This document shows positions 1-8,033 of a stretch of 17,267 bases of DNA, one piece after another. A model generated the notes under the pieces. That model had not been told where the DNA came from. It saw only the letters and a program-made list of their open reading frames with translations, and did not search any database. Each line of letters opens with the position of its first letter. Within the stretch, counting starts at the first letter, position 1. The DNA is from Kiritimatiellia bacterium (lineage in GTDB: Bacteria; Verrucomicrobiota; Kiritimatiellia; RFP12; UBA1067). The stretch spans positions 1-17,267 of the forward strand of contig CAAFYT010000032.1 of assembly GCA_900767325.1 (NCBI GenBank), in the 5' to 3' direction. Position numbers and translations under genes: made by a program.

Positions 1-142
1 AGCATTACCAATTCTGCGGAGCGGTAGCGAGAGCCCTACGGATCGGAGTTTCTAACCTCCGCGCCTCTTTGCGTCCCCTTTGCGGCTAAGACAAAAACGA
101 AAGTGATTGAACGACGCGAAGCCCTTTTGCCAGCAGGGGCTG
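1..142. other. Gene-free stretch downstream of iorB with small inverted repeats
   Basis: No credible coding region is seen on either strand. CTCCGC at 57-62 can pair with GCGGAG at 16-21, or CTCCG at 57-61 can pair with CGGAG at 44-48, so two mutually exclusive stems compete for the same arm. GTAG at 24-27 could pair with CTAC at 36-39 inside the longer fold. On the minus strand a T-rich patch (complement of 91-105) follows the iorB stop but has no strong hairpin directly before it. These could be remnants of a transcript end, but no function is supported. Confidence 0.4.
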
Positions 143-751
143 CTACTTCTTCAGCTTCGAGGCATCGACCGAGGCGCGGCCAAGCTTGAAGGCCTTCCGG
201 TTCACCTCCAGCAACTTCGCCTTCGGGCCAGTCAGCATCTCGGCCATCGCCTGAAGCCAATCCTCTTCCCTGAAAGGCGTCAGCGCCGAAAGCGCCCCCG
301 CAATCACCATGTTCATGGTGCGCGCATTGCCGACCTCCTCCGTCGAAAGCCGCATCGCATCCACGAGCACCAGCTTCTTGAACGACTTCCTCACCTTGCC
401 GTCGAGATCTTCCACCATCGGCTGCTGCCCCGACGAGACAGTCACCGGAACGAGAAAGAGGTCGTTCACCACCGCCACGCCGTCCTTCGAGAGAATGCCG
501 GCATTCCGCACGGCCTCGAGCTTGTCGAAGGAGATGAGGATGTCCGCCGTGCCCTCCTGGATGATCGGCGACGCGACCGATTCGCCGAAACGCACCTGAC
601 TCGTCACCGAGCCGCCGCGCTGCGCCATGCCGTGGATCTCCGACTTCTTCACCTCGTAACCGGCATTGGCCGCCGTCTTGGCCAACAGATCGGCCGTCAG
701 GATGATCCCCTGCCCGCCAACGCCGACGAGCGAAACGTTGACCGTTTTCAT
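143..751 (-). CDS. iorB: Indolepyruvate:ferredoxin oxidoreductase, beta subunit
   Basis: This 202-residue protein matches the gamma-type domain of 2-oxoacid:ferredoxin oxidoreductases, closest to IorB. With IorA it would convert arylpyruvates from aromatic amino-acid breakdown, plus CoA, to aryl-acetyl-CoA and CO2, reducing ferredoxin in the cytoplasm. Visible landmarks are the glycine loop GVGGQG at residues 10-15 and the family signature SEIHGMAQRGGSV at about 37-49, which is typical of IorB; the length is also usual. The ATG lies inside the stop of the upstream NifU-domain gene (ATGA overlap), so translation is probably coupled. The usual partner iorA, which carries the thiamine-diphosphate and Fe-S domains, is not beside it: the gene before the NifU-domain protein is a Crp/Fnr regulator and nothing is coded in the 142 bases after it. 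Assignment to the 2-oxoacid oxidoreductase family is firm; the exact substrate is inferred. Confidence 0.88.
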   Translation of the reverse strand: MKTVNVSLVGVGGQGIILTADLLAKTAANAGYEVKKSEIHGMAQRGGSVTSQVRFGESVASPIIQEGTADILISFDKLEAVRNAGILSKDGVAVVNDLFLVPVTVSSGQQPMVEDLDGKVRKSFKKLVLVDAMRLSTEEVGNARTMNMVIAGALSALTPFREEDWLQAMAEMLTGPKAKLLEVNRKAFKLGRASVDASKLKK

Positions 752-966
752 TCCACACGCTCCACCGTGATCTCGGGATCGATCTCCTGCAAACCGGACT
801 CGATTCCCTGCTTGAGCGTCATCATCGCAAACGGACAGCTCCCGCAGTGGCCAACCAGCTTGAGATAGACGACCTTGCCCTCGATCTTCACCAGTTCGAG
901 ATCGCCGCCATCGGCCTGTAGACCAACGCGCAGATCCTCGAGCTTCTGCTTGATTCTCTCCTCCAT
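748..966 (-). CDS. NifU C-terminal-domain iron-sulfur scaffold/carrier protein
   Basis: This 72-residue stand-alone NifU C-terminal (Nfu-type) domain binds an Fe-S cluster, probably between two subunits, and passes it to client enzymes. The QADGGDLELV segment at residues 17-26 and the CGSCP motif with C41 and C44 are diagnostic. The length is that of minimal NifU-like proteins. The ATG at 966 is preceded by a strong Shine-Dalgarno, AGGAGG (complement of 973-978), and by an extended -10 promoter. It overlaps iorB by 4 bp, so the pair is one transcription unit. Clusters built here could go to ferredoxin or to the Fe-S subunit that works with IorB; that link is inferred from the overlap only. 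Confidence 0.9.
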   Translation of the reverse strand: MEERIKQKLEDLRVGLQADGGDLELVKIEGKVVYLKLVGHCGSCPFAMMTLKQGIESGLQEIDPEITVERVE

Positions 967-986
967 GTGAAACCTCCTCGCCGCAT

Positions 987-995
987 ATTATACCA
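987..995 (-). promoter_or_regulatory. Extended -10 promoter of the NifU-domain/iorB operon
   Basis: The minus strand reads TGGTATAAT, a perfect TATAAT (complement of 987-992) with the TGn extension. Twenty nucleotides separate it from the ATG at 966 and include AGGAGG, so the leader would be only about 13-15 nt. At a 17-bp spacing the upstream hexamer is GCATAA, which does not resemble a -35 box, so the extended -10 probably suffices. Confidence 0.7.
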
Positions 996-1054
996 TAATC
1001 TTGCGCCTCTTATGCGGCTCATTCGCTTTTGTCCGTCCGACAAGGGGCGCTTGC

Positions 1055-1741
1055 TCAAAACTTCCCGACGAGCGCGAAATGGCTCCGCGCCACCTTGATG
1101 ACGCCTTCCTTCTGCAATTTCGAGATCTCGGCCGAAAGCGCGCTGCGATCGACGCAGAGAAAGTCCGCCAACGCCTGACGATTGTACGGAATGTCGAATT
1201 CGCTGGACTTCGCCCGCTTCGCACGGATATGAAGGAAGAGCATCAGCCGCGCGCGAATCGTCCGCTCCGAAACGATGCGCAGCTTCTGCTTCACCTGGAA
1301 GATCTTCTGGCTCATCACCGCCAGCAGATTGCTGACGAACTGCATGTGCGCGGGACAGAGCTTGTGACAGGGATGCGGAATCTTGGTGATGTCGAACACA
1401 AGCACCTTGCTCTCGCCGACCGCGCTGATGTTCACGCCCATCGTCGGCACGTCGCGGAACACGTAGGTGGCGCCAAAGGTCTCGTTTTCTCCCACCGTCT
1501 CGAACACGTTGCGATGTCCATCCAGTCGCGTGCGGGAGATCTGCACGGCGCCGCGGATGACGATGCCGATCCTCCGGCACGCGTCCGACTCGAAGATGAA
1601 CGTCTCCTTCGGCCTGAGCGTCAGCTGCTGGGCCTGCAGACATTCGCAGATGCGCCGGAAGTCCCCATCGTCCATATCCTTGAGCAATCTGCAGCCACGC
1701 GGAAAGATCAGACTCTCCTTCGCCTTGTTCTTCGCCTTCAC
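1055..1741 (-). CDS. Crp/Fnr family transcriptional regulator
   Basis: This 228-residue protein has a cyclic-nucleotide-binding-like beta-roll at about residues 40-120, a dimerisation helix at about 130-160, and a winged helix-turn-helix at about 184-215 (NRQALADFLCVDRSALSAEI). The reading frame stays open far upstream, but that part overlaps a convincing membrane protein in another frame. The start chosen is GTG at 1739-1741: it sits in GTGA with the upstream stop and has GGAGGA at the right distance. Residues 122-132 carry PCHKLCPAH, with C125, C129 and two histidines just before the long helix, a pattern I recall from a group of anaerobe Crp/Fnr proteins; it could bind a metal, heme or a redox signal. 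The N-terminus lacks the four-cysteine Fe-S motif of classical FNR. Third gene after pheS; ligand and targets unknown. Confidence 0.87.
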   Translation of the reverse strand: MKAKNKAKESLIFPRGCRLLKDMDDGDFRRICECLQAQQLTLRPKETFIFESDACRRIGIVIRGAVQISRTRLDGHRNVFETVGENETFGATYVFRDVPTMGVNISAVGESKVLVFDITKIPHPCHKLCPAHMQFVSNLLAVMSQKIFQVKQKLRIVSERTIRARLMLFLHIRAKRAKSSEFDIPYNRQALADFLCVDRSALSAEISKLQKEGVIKVARSHFALVGKF

Positions 1742-2001
1742 TTCGTCCTCCGATAGTGGAAATAGAGCGTCAGATCCGTCGCAACCAGCGTCAGATCCAG
1801 CAGGTACACCCAGCACAGCCAGAGCTTGGCGCCCTCGACGAGATGCGCCGCAATGCCGCAGAGGTAGCCGAATATGACGATCACCATGAACGCGGGGCTC
1901 TTGCCGTCCACGCGCTTGGCACGCACCGTGCGCGCGATGGCAAACGGCCACGAGCAGCCAAATGCCAGCAGCATGGCGAATTCAAGTGCCTGCGAAAGCA
2001 T
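1738..2001 (-). CDS. Small PQ-loop/SemiSWEET-like three-helix membrane protein
   Basis: This 87-residue protein has three predicted membrane helices at about residues 5-25, 36-54 and 61-82. A short basic loop (TVRAKRVDGKSPAF, residues 25-38) follows the first helix. The SWPF motif at 17-20 with a downstream KS pair, the size and the three-helix layout resemble SemiSWEET-type half-transporters and other PQ-loop proteins, which work as dimers and move small solutes such as sugars. Substrate and true transport activity cannot be read from the sequence. The ATG lies one base after the pheS stop, and the stop overlaps the GTG of the Crp/Fnr gene, so the three genes look co-transcribed. It could instead be a sensor partner for the regulator. 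No strong Shine-Dalgarno is seen; coupling to pheS is likely. Confidence 0.75.
   Translation of the reverse strand: MLSQALEFAMLLAFGCSWPFAIARTVRAKRVDGKSPAFMVIVIFGYLCGIAAHLVEGAKLWLCWVYLLDLTLVATDLTLYFHYRRTK
1746..1751 (-). promoter_or_regulatory. Ribosome binding site that fixes the Crp/Fnr GTG start
   Basis: The minus strand reads GGAGGA, four nucleotides before the GTG at 1741, inside the end of the membrane-protein gene. This selects GTG over the long upstream open frame and over the later ATG at codon 23. Confidence 0.75.
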
Positions 2002-2002
2002 C

Positions 2003-3022
2003 TCAGCCCAGTTGCGTCAGGAAGCGCAGGTCGTTCTCGTAGAGCCAGCGGATATCCGGTATGCCGTACTTGATCATCGCGATGCGCTCCACGCCGAAGC
2101 CGAACGCATAGCCCGAGACCTGCGTGGGATCGTAGCCGACGTGGGTGAACACGCGCGGATCGACCATCCCCGCACCGGCGACCTCGATCCAGCCGGACTG
2201 CTTGCAGACGTTGCAACCCTTGCCCTTGCAGACATGGCACGTGAAATCGACCTCGACCGAGGGCTCGGTGAACGGAAAGAAATGCGGCCGGAAGCGCACC
2301 GTCACGCCCTCACCCATCATCTCCCTGGCGAAGTAGGCGAGCACGCTCTTGAGATCGGCCAGCGAAACCGGCTTCGTCGCCGTCTCGTCCACATACAGGC
2401 CCTCGATCTGGTGGAAGTTCGCCGAGTGGGTCGCATCCGTCGTATCGCGCCGGAACGTACGCCCCGGGCAGATCACGCGGATCGGCGGCTTGTTCGCCAT
2501 CATCGTGCGGATCTGCACGGGCGAGGTCTGCGTGCGCAGAAGACAATCGTCGGTGAACCAGAAGGTATCCGTACGATCCTGCGAGGGATGGTGCGGCGGC
2601 GTGTTGAGCGCCGTGAAGTTGTTGAACCGATTCTCCAGCTCGGGCCCGTCCGCGACCGTGAAGCCGAGTCGCGCGAAGATCTGCGCCGATTCCTCGATGA
2701 CGCGCGAGAGCGGATGCTTGACGCCCAGACCGAACCAGCGCCCCGGCAAGGTCAAATCGGCGTCGACCGCCTTCTCGTCGCGCGCCGCGGCGCCCTTGCC
2801 CGCCAAGGCCGCCTCGACCTCGGCCTTCCAGGCCTGCACCGCCTTCCCGAACGCCGGACGCTCCTCCTTGGGAACGTCTTTCATCGCCTTGATCAGCGCG
2901 GGGATCAGGCCATTGCGCCCGACGTATTTCACGCGCAACGACTCGAGCGCCGCGGCGTCGGCTGCCGCGGCGATCTCGCCGAGACTCGCCGTCTTCGTAC
3001 TTTCAAGTTCTGCCAAAGTCAT
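2003..3022 (-). CDS. pheS: Phenylalanine--tRNA ligase, alpha subunit
   Basis: This catalytic subunit of the (alpha-beta)2 class II synthetase charges tRNA-Phe with phenylalanine in the cytoplasm. It has 339 residues, the normal size. Residues 1-80 form the N-terminal coiled-coil region. Motif 2 is at about 181-211 (RVICPGRTFRRDTTDATHS, then FHQIEG), followed by FFPFTEPSVEV at 248-258 and motif 3 at about 307-320 (FGFGVERIAM). A CxxC-CxxC knuckle (C262, C265, C270, C273) sits just before the active-site strand; this variant occurs in many bacterial PheS proteins and may bind zinc. ATG 3022 is chosen over an in-frame ATG at 3076 because a purine-rich GAGAGG lies just upstream and the promoter lies between the two. 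The beta subunit gene pheT is not adjacent, unlike the common pheST operon. Confidence 0.96.
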   Translation of the reverse strand: MTLAELESTKTASLGEIAAAADAAALESLRVKYVGRNGLIPALIKAMKDVPKEERPAFGKAVQAWKAEVEAALAGKGAAARDEKAVDADLTLPGRWFGLGVKHPLSRVIEESAQIFARLGFTVADGPELENRFNNFTALNTPPHHPSQDRTDTFWFTDDCLLRTQTSPVQIRTMMANKPPIRVICPGRTFRRDTTDATHSANFHQIEGLYVDETATKPVSLADLKSVLAYFAREMMGEGVTVRFRPHFFPFTEPSVEVDFTCHVCKGKGCNVCKQSGWIEVAGAGMVDPRVFTHVGYDPTQVSGYAFGFGVERIAMIKYGIPDIRWLYENDLRFLTQLG

Positions 3023-3046
3023 CTCTCGTACCTCTCGAATGCGTTG

Positions 3047-3055
3047 ATTATACCA
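3047..3055 (-). promoter_or_regulatory. Extended -10 promoter of the pheS operon
   Basis: The minus strand reads TGGTATAAT in the 57-base gap between clpC and pheS, with 24 nt between TATAAT (complement of 3047-3052) and the ATG. A weak -35 candidate, TTGCTG (complement of 3071-3076), lies 18 bp upstream but falls inside a hairpin. Confidence 0.7.
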
Positions 3056-3056
3056 T

Positions 3057-3079
3057 ATCGGCGGCATTCCCAGCAATGC

Positions 3080-3088
<9 letters not shown>
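3057..3088 (-). terminator. Stem-loop at the clpC stop codon (possible weak terminator)
   Basis: ATCGGC (3057-3062) pairs with GCCGAT (3083-3088), and GCATT (3064-3068) pairs with AATGC (3075-3079), leaving a six-base loop and a small internal bulge that contains the clpC stop codon. The 11-bp stem ends directly against the pheS promoter. No T-run follows on the minus strand, so it may protect the clpC mRNA 3' end or slow read-through rather than stop transcription. Confidence 0.4.
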
Positions 3089-5541
<2,453 letters not shown>

Positions 5542-5545
<4 letters not shown>

Positions 5546-6432
5546 AGGAACCTCTCCTCGGCGCGATCGTTGAGCACCACATCCCCGAACAGGCGGTTCA
5601 TCTCGTCCGCACGCTCGGCGTCGATCTTGTCCCGCTCGGCCTGCTCCATCTTGTCCTCTCCCGAGGAGAGATCAACCTTCTGCATCATCTGATCGACGCG
5701 CGCGAACGAAATGCCGTCCAGGAGCTTCTCCCGCGCGCCCAGGCGAATCGACGAAAGCAGATCGAAGAACTCGCCCGGCGCGAGCAGGCGGCAGTTCTTG
5801 AGGATCGCCAACGAGCGGCACAGCGCATCGCCGAACACGCGCGGCATTTCCTCCAGAAGCCGAATGCGGGCGTTGCGCTCCTCGCGGACAAGATCCTCCA
5901 GAACACGCCGGGCCTTCTCCACCGGTCCCGAATAGGCGAAGGAATAGGCGTGACCCGCATCACGCACACCATCCGCCTCAACGCCGAGAAGGTCCATCTT
6001 GAGCGCATGCATCGCCCGCCTCGCCGGCTCAAGCTCGCCGATCAGGTGCAGCCCCTCGAGATGCAGGCGGTTGCCGACGCAAAACGCCCCCTCGACCCCG
6101 GCGGGCGGAAGCGTCAGCAGCTTCTCTTCGCGCGGCGCCTTCGGAGGATCCGCGGCGGCGTCTAGATTGGATACGATTCCCTGAAGGGCGTTCATGATCG
6201 CGCCGATGAACGGCGGCGGCGTCTCGCCATCGCCCCCCGAGATCTCCGTGACCGACAGCTCGACGCCCGGCGGAAGGCCCTGCACCTTCCGCGTGCGCTG
6301 CCGGTTCTTCTGCCGCCGCAGACGCTCCGCCTTCGCACACTCCGAGCAGACGTAGAGCTCCTCGGCCTCTTCGCCCTCGCCTCGCGTAATCGCGGTCTCA
6401 GCCGCGGCTTCATGGCACAATTCACACTTCAT
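5542..6432 (-). CDS. McsA-type zinc ribbon fused to a McsB-like C-terminal (kinase-dead) region; probable ClpC adaptor
   Basis: The first 35 of 296 residues form a zinc ribbon (C3, C6, C29, C32; CxxC-X22-CxxC) very like the first finger of McsA. A basic stretch (37-50) and a variable linker follow. From about residue 118 the protein resembles the second half of the arginine kinase McsB: GHAYSFAY at 160-167, a helix rich in VREERNAR, the hallmark CRSLAILKNCRLL at 205-217, LLSSIRLG at 225-232, and a tail with RDKIDA (267-272) in the place of McsB's RDxxRA phosphoarginine-pocket motif. The N-terminal kinase part with SSRIRLARN and the catalytic-cysteine motif CPTNVGTG is absent, and the phosphate-binding arginine near residue 148 appears to be leucine. 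It overlaps clpC by 4 bp. I infer a ClpC adaptor without kinase activity. No Shine-Dalgarno precedes the ATG, which lies 11 nt after TATAAT. Confidence 0.8.
5551..5559 (-). promoter_or_regulatory. Ribosome binding site that decides the clpC start
   Basis: The minus strand reads GAGGAGAGG, ending five nucleotides before GTG 5545 and fourteen before ATG 5536. The distance favours the GTG, which also overlaps the upstream stop codon. Confidence 0.65.
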
Positions 6433-6443
6433 GGAAAATGGGT

Positions 6444-6452
6444 ATTATAGCA
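6444..6452 (-). promoter_or_regulatory. Extended -10 promoter of the zinc-ribbon/clpC operon
   Basis: The minus strand reads TGCTATAAT inside the 24-base gap between the dnaB stop and the next ATG. Only 11 nt separate TATAAT from the ATG, so the leader would be about four or five nucleotides. No -35 match is seen (CGATCC at 17 bp). I see no CtsR or CIRCE operator nearby. Read-through from dnaB is also possible. Confidence 0.65.
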
Positions 6453-6456
6453 TAAA

Positions 6457-7947
6457 TCAGCTGTTCGGATCGTCACTAAACTCGCCTTGGGTCGGCGCGA
6501 CCTCCGAGCTCGAAAAGTTCTTCGCCTCGGTGTGCTCCGGCTCGCGGTCGAGAAAACGCACGTATTCGCGGATGAAACTCATCTTCACCTCGCCCGTCTC
6601 GCCATTCCTGTTCTTGGCGATGTCGACGTAGGCGAGCGTCGGATCGTTCGCCTCGGGATCCTTCGAGTTGCGCGACGGTCGGCGCAGCAGGAAGACGACA
6701 TCCGCATCCTGCTCGATCGCGCCCGAATCGCGCAGATCCGAGAGTTTCGGCTTCTCAAGCTTGTCCCCGCGCTGCTCGTTCGCGCGCGAGAGCTGCGACA
6801 GCACGATCACCGGAACCTTCAGCTCCTTCGCCATCGCCTTGAGCTGCTGGGAGATCATGGAGACCTCGATCTGCCGGCTCTGACGCGCGCCCTCATGGCA
6901 GCTGCACAGCTGCAGATAGTCGATGACGATCAGCTCGATGCCGTGCTGCTTCTTCATCCGGCGCGCTCGCGCCCGAAGATCCATGACGTCCAACGCCCCC
7001 GTGTCGTCCACATAGATCGGCGCGTTCTTCAGCTCGCCCATCGCGTTCATCAGGTTCTCGGTGAGCTGGCGCTTCTCGTTCTTCGGGATCAGATTGCGGT
7101 TGAGCCGCCACGTGTTGACGGCCGCGCGACCCGCCAGCATGCGCTTCGTCAGCTGCACGACCGGCATCTCCAGCGAGAAGATCAGCACGGGGTGCTTCGC
7201 GCCGTGATCCGTCTCCACCGGCATGTTCGTCGAGATCATCCGCCCCAGCGCGCAGCTCTCGGCGATGTTCATCGCGAGCGAGGTCTTGCCGACGGACGGG
7301 CGCGCCGCGATGACGATCATCTCGCCGGGCTTGAGGCCCTGCAAGGTCTCGTCCAGATACCTGTAGCCCGTCGAAAGCCCTTCCGTCAGCCGCCCGCCCG
7401 ATTCGAACATCTTGTCGATGCGCGCGTAGCTCTCGGTGATCGCCGCCGCCCACGGCATCGTCGCCCCCGAGCCGCCGTCGATCTCCAGAAACGCCTTCTC
7501 CGCCTCGCCGAGCACGATCTGCGGATCCGGATACTCGCCTTCGTCAAACGCCTTCTCGACGACCTTCGTCGCCCGATCGATCATCATCCGGCGCAGCTGC
7601 TTCTCCAGGATGATCGAGAGGTAGTGCTCGGCATGCGCGGCGGTCGGAACCTGATCGATCAGCGATTGGATGTAGCCAACGCCCCCCACCGCCTCAAGCC
7701 GATTCGTCCGCCGAAGCTCCTCGATGACGGACAAGGCATCCACGGGCTTCGACGCCATCACCAATTCAAGGACGACCGCGTAGATCAGGCGATTGGCCGG
7801 ATTGTGGAACGTTTCCTCGACCACACCACGAGACCGGCATTCGTCGAGAACGCGCTCGTCTCCACATCCAAGCGCATCCAGGAAAATGCACCCCAGAACG
7901 GCTCGCTCGGCCTCCACGCTGTTAGGCGGTATTCGAAAATCATTCAT
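6457..7947 (-). CDS. dnaB: Replicative DNA helicase DnaB
   Basis: This hexameric helicase unwinds DNA at the replication fork and contacts primase. It has 496 residues. The N-terminal domain starts at RIPPNSVEAERAVLG (5-19), the usual opening of DnaB. The RecA-like domain has Walker A ARPSVGKT (215-222), FSLEM (257-261), Walker B LIVIDYLQL (339-347), SQLSR (384-388) and the arginine-finger region AKNRNG (445-450). About 14 extra residues lie between the Walker A helix and FSLEM (around 235-250), a region that is usually short. The frame runs open to 8007, but ATG 7947 is the sensible start because it lies just before the conserved N-terminus. TATAAT ends seven bases before that ATG and no Shine-Dalgarno is present, suggesting a leaderless mRNA. 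The C-terminal 25 residues are acidic and unconserved. Confidence 0.96.
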   Translation of the reverse strand: MNDFRIPPNSVEAERAVLGCIFLDALGCGDERVLDECRSRGVVEETFHNPANRLIYAVVLELVMASKPVDALSVIEELRRTNRLEAVGGVGYIQSLIDQVPTAAHAEHYLSIILEKQLRRMMIDRATKVVEKAFDEGEYPDPQIVLGEAEKAFLEIDGGSGATMPWAAAITESYARIDKMFESGGRLTEGLSTGYRYLDETLQGLKPGEMIVIAARPSVGKTSLAMNIAESCALGRMISTNMPVETDHGAKHPVLIFSLEMPVVQLTKRMLAGRAAVNTWRLNRNLIPKNEKRQLTENLMNAMGELKNAPIYVDDTGALDVMDLRARARRMKKQHGIELIVIDYLQLCSCHEGARQSRQIEVSMISQQLKAMAKELKVPVIVLSQLSRANEQRGDKLEKPKLSDLRDSGAIEQDADVVFLLRRPSRNSKDPEANDPTLAYVDIAKNRNGETGEVKMSFIREYVRFLDREPEHTEAKNFSSSEVAPTQGEFSDDPNS

Positions 7948-7954
7948 GGCGTAA

Positions 7955-7963
7955 ATTATAGCA
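7955..7963 (-). promoter_or_regulatory. Extended -10 promoter of dnaB, probably giving a leaderless mRNA
   Basis: The minus strand reads TGCTATAAT; TATAAT (complement of 7955-7960) is followed by seven bases and then the ATG. The usual start point, about seven bases after the -10, would put the first transcribed base at or next to the A of ATG. No -35 match is seen at 17 bp (GGAAAT). Confidence 0.7.
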
Positions 7964-7987
7964 GAAAACGCGACGAAATTTCCGCGT
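7963..7987 (-). terminator. Possible intrinsic terminator after der
   Basis: On the minus strand ACGCG and CGCGT (complement of 7983-7987 and 7968-7972) form a five-bp GC-rich stem around a ten-base loop, followed by TTTTCT. It would end the fabF-der operon just before the dnaB promoter, and its T-run abuts the extended -10. The stem is short, so this is tentative. Confidence 0.4.
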
Positions 7988-7991
7988 CTTA

Positions 7992-8031
7992 TGTCAACAG
8001 GTGTCAAATGGAAGTCAACAGCTTATCAACA
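7992..8031 (+). repeat. Four helically phased TCAACA-type repeats upstream of dnaB
   Basis: The plus strand carries TGTCAACA (7992-7999), TGTCAAAT (8002-8009), AGTCAACA (8013-8020) and TATCAACA (8024-8031). The TCAA cores begin at 7994, 8004, 8015 and 8026, that is 10, 11 and 11 bp apart, so all face the same side of the helix. The last copy extends to TTATCAACA, one base from the DnaA-box consensus TTATCCACA. They fill the der-dnaB gap and the last bases of der, upstream of the dnaB promoter. I read them as a candidate operator for a cooperatively binding protein; the binder is unknown. Confidence 0.5.
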
Positions 8032-8033
8032 CC

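Noticed and set aside
10..75. A tRNA-like arm with a TTTCTAA loop near the left edge
   Set aside because: The stem closes an eight-base loop, not seven, and no TpsiC arm or acceptor stem follows.
1742..1951. A longer N-terminus for the Crp/Fnr protein
   Set aside because: It overlaps a convincing membrane protein in another frame, and the GTG at 1741 has its own Shine-Dalgarno.
6433..6520. A CtsR or CIRCE heat-shock operator before the zinc-ribbon/clpC operon
   Set aside because: No direct repeat of the CtsR type and no nine-base inverted repeat of the CIRCE type was found; the gap is only 24 bases.
7948..8007. A 20-residue extension of DnaB
   Set aside because: It would run through the -10 element and repeats, and DnaB homology begins at the ATG at 7947.
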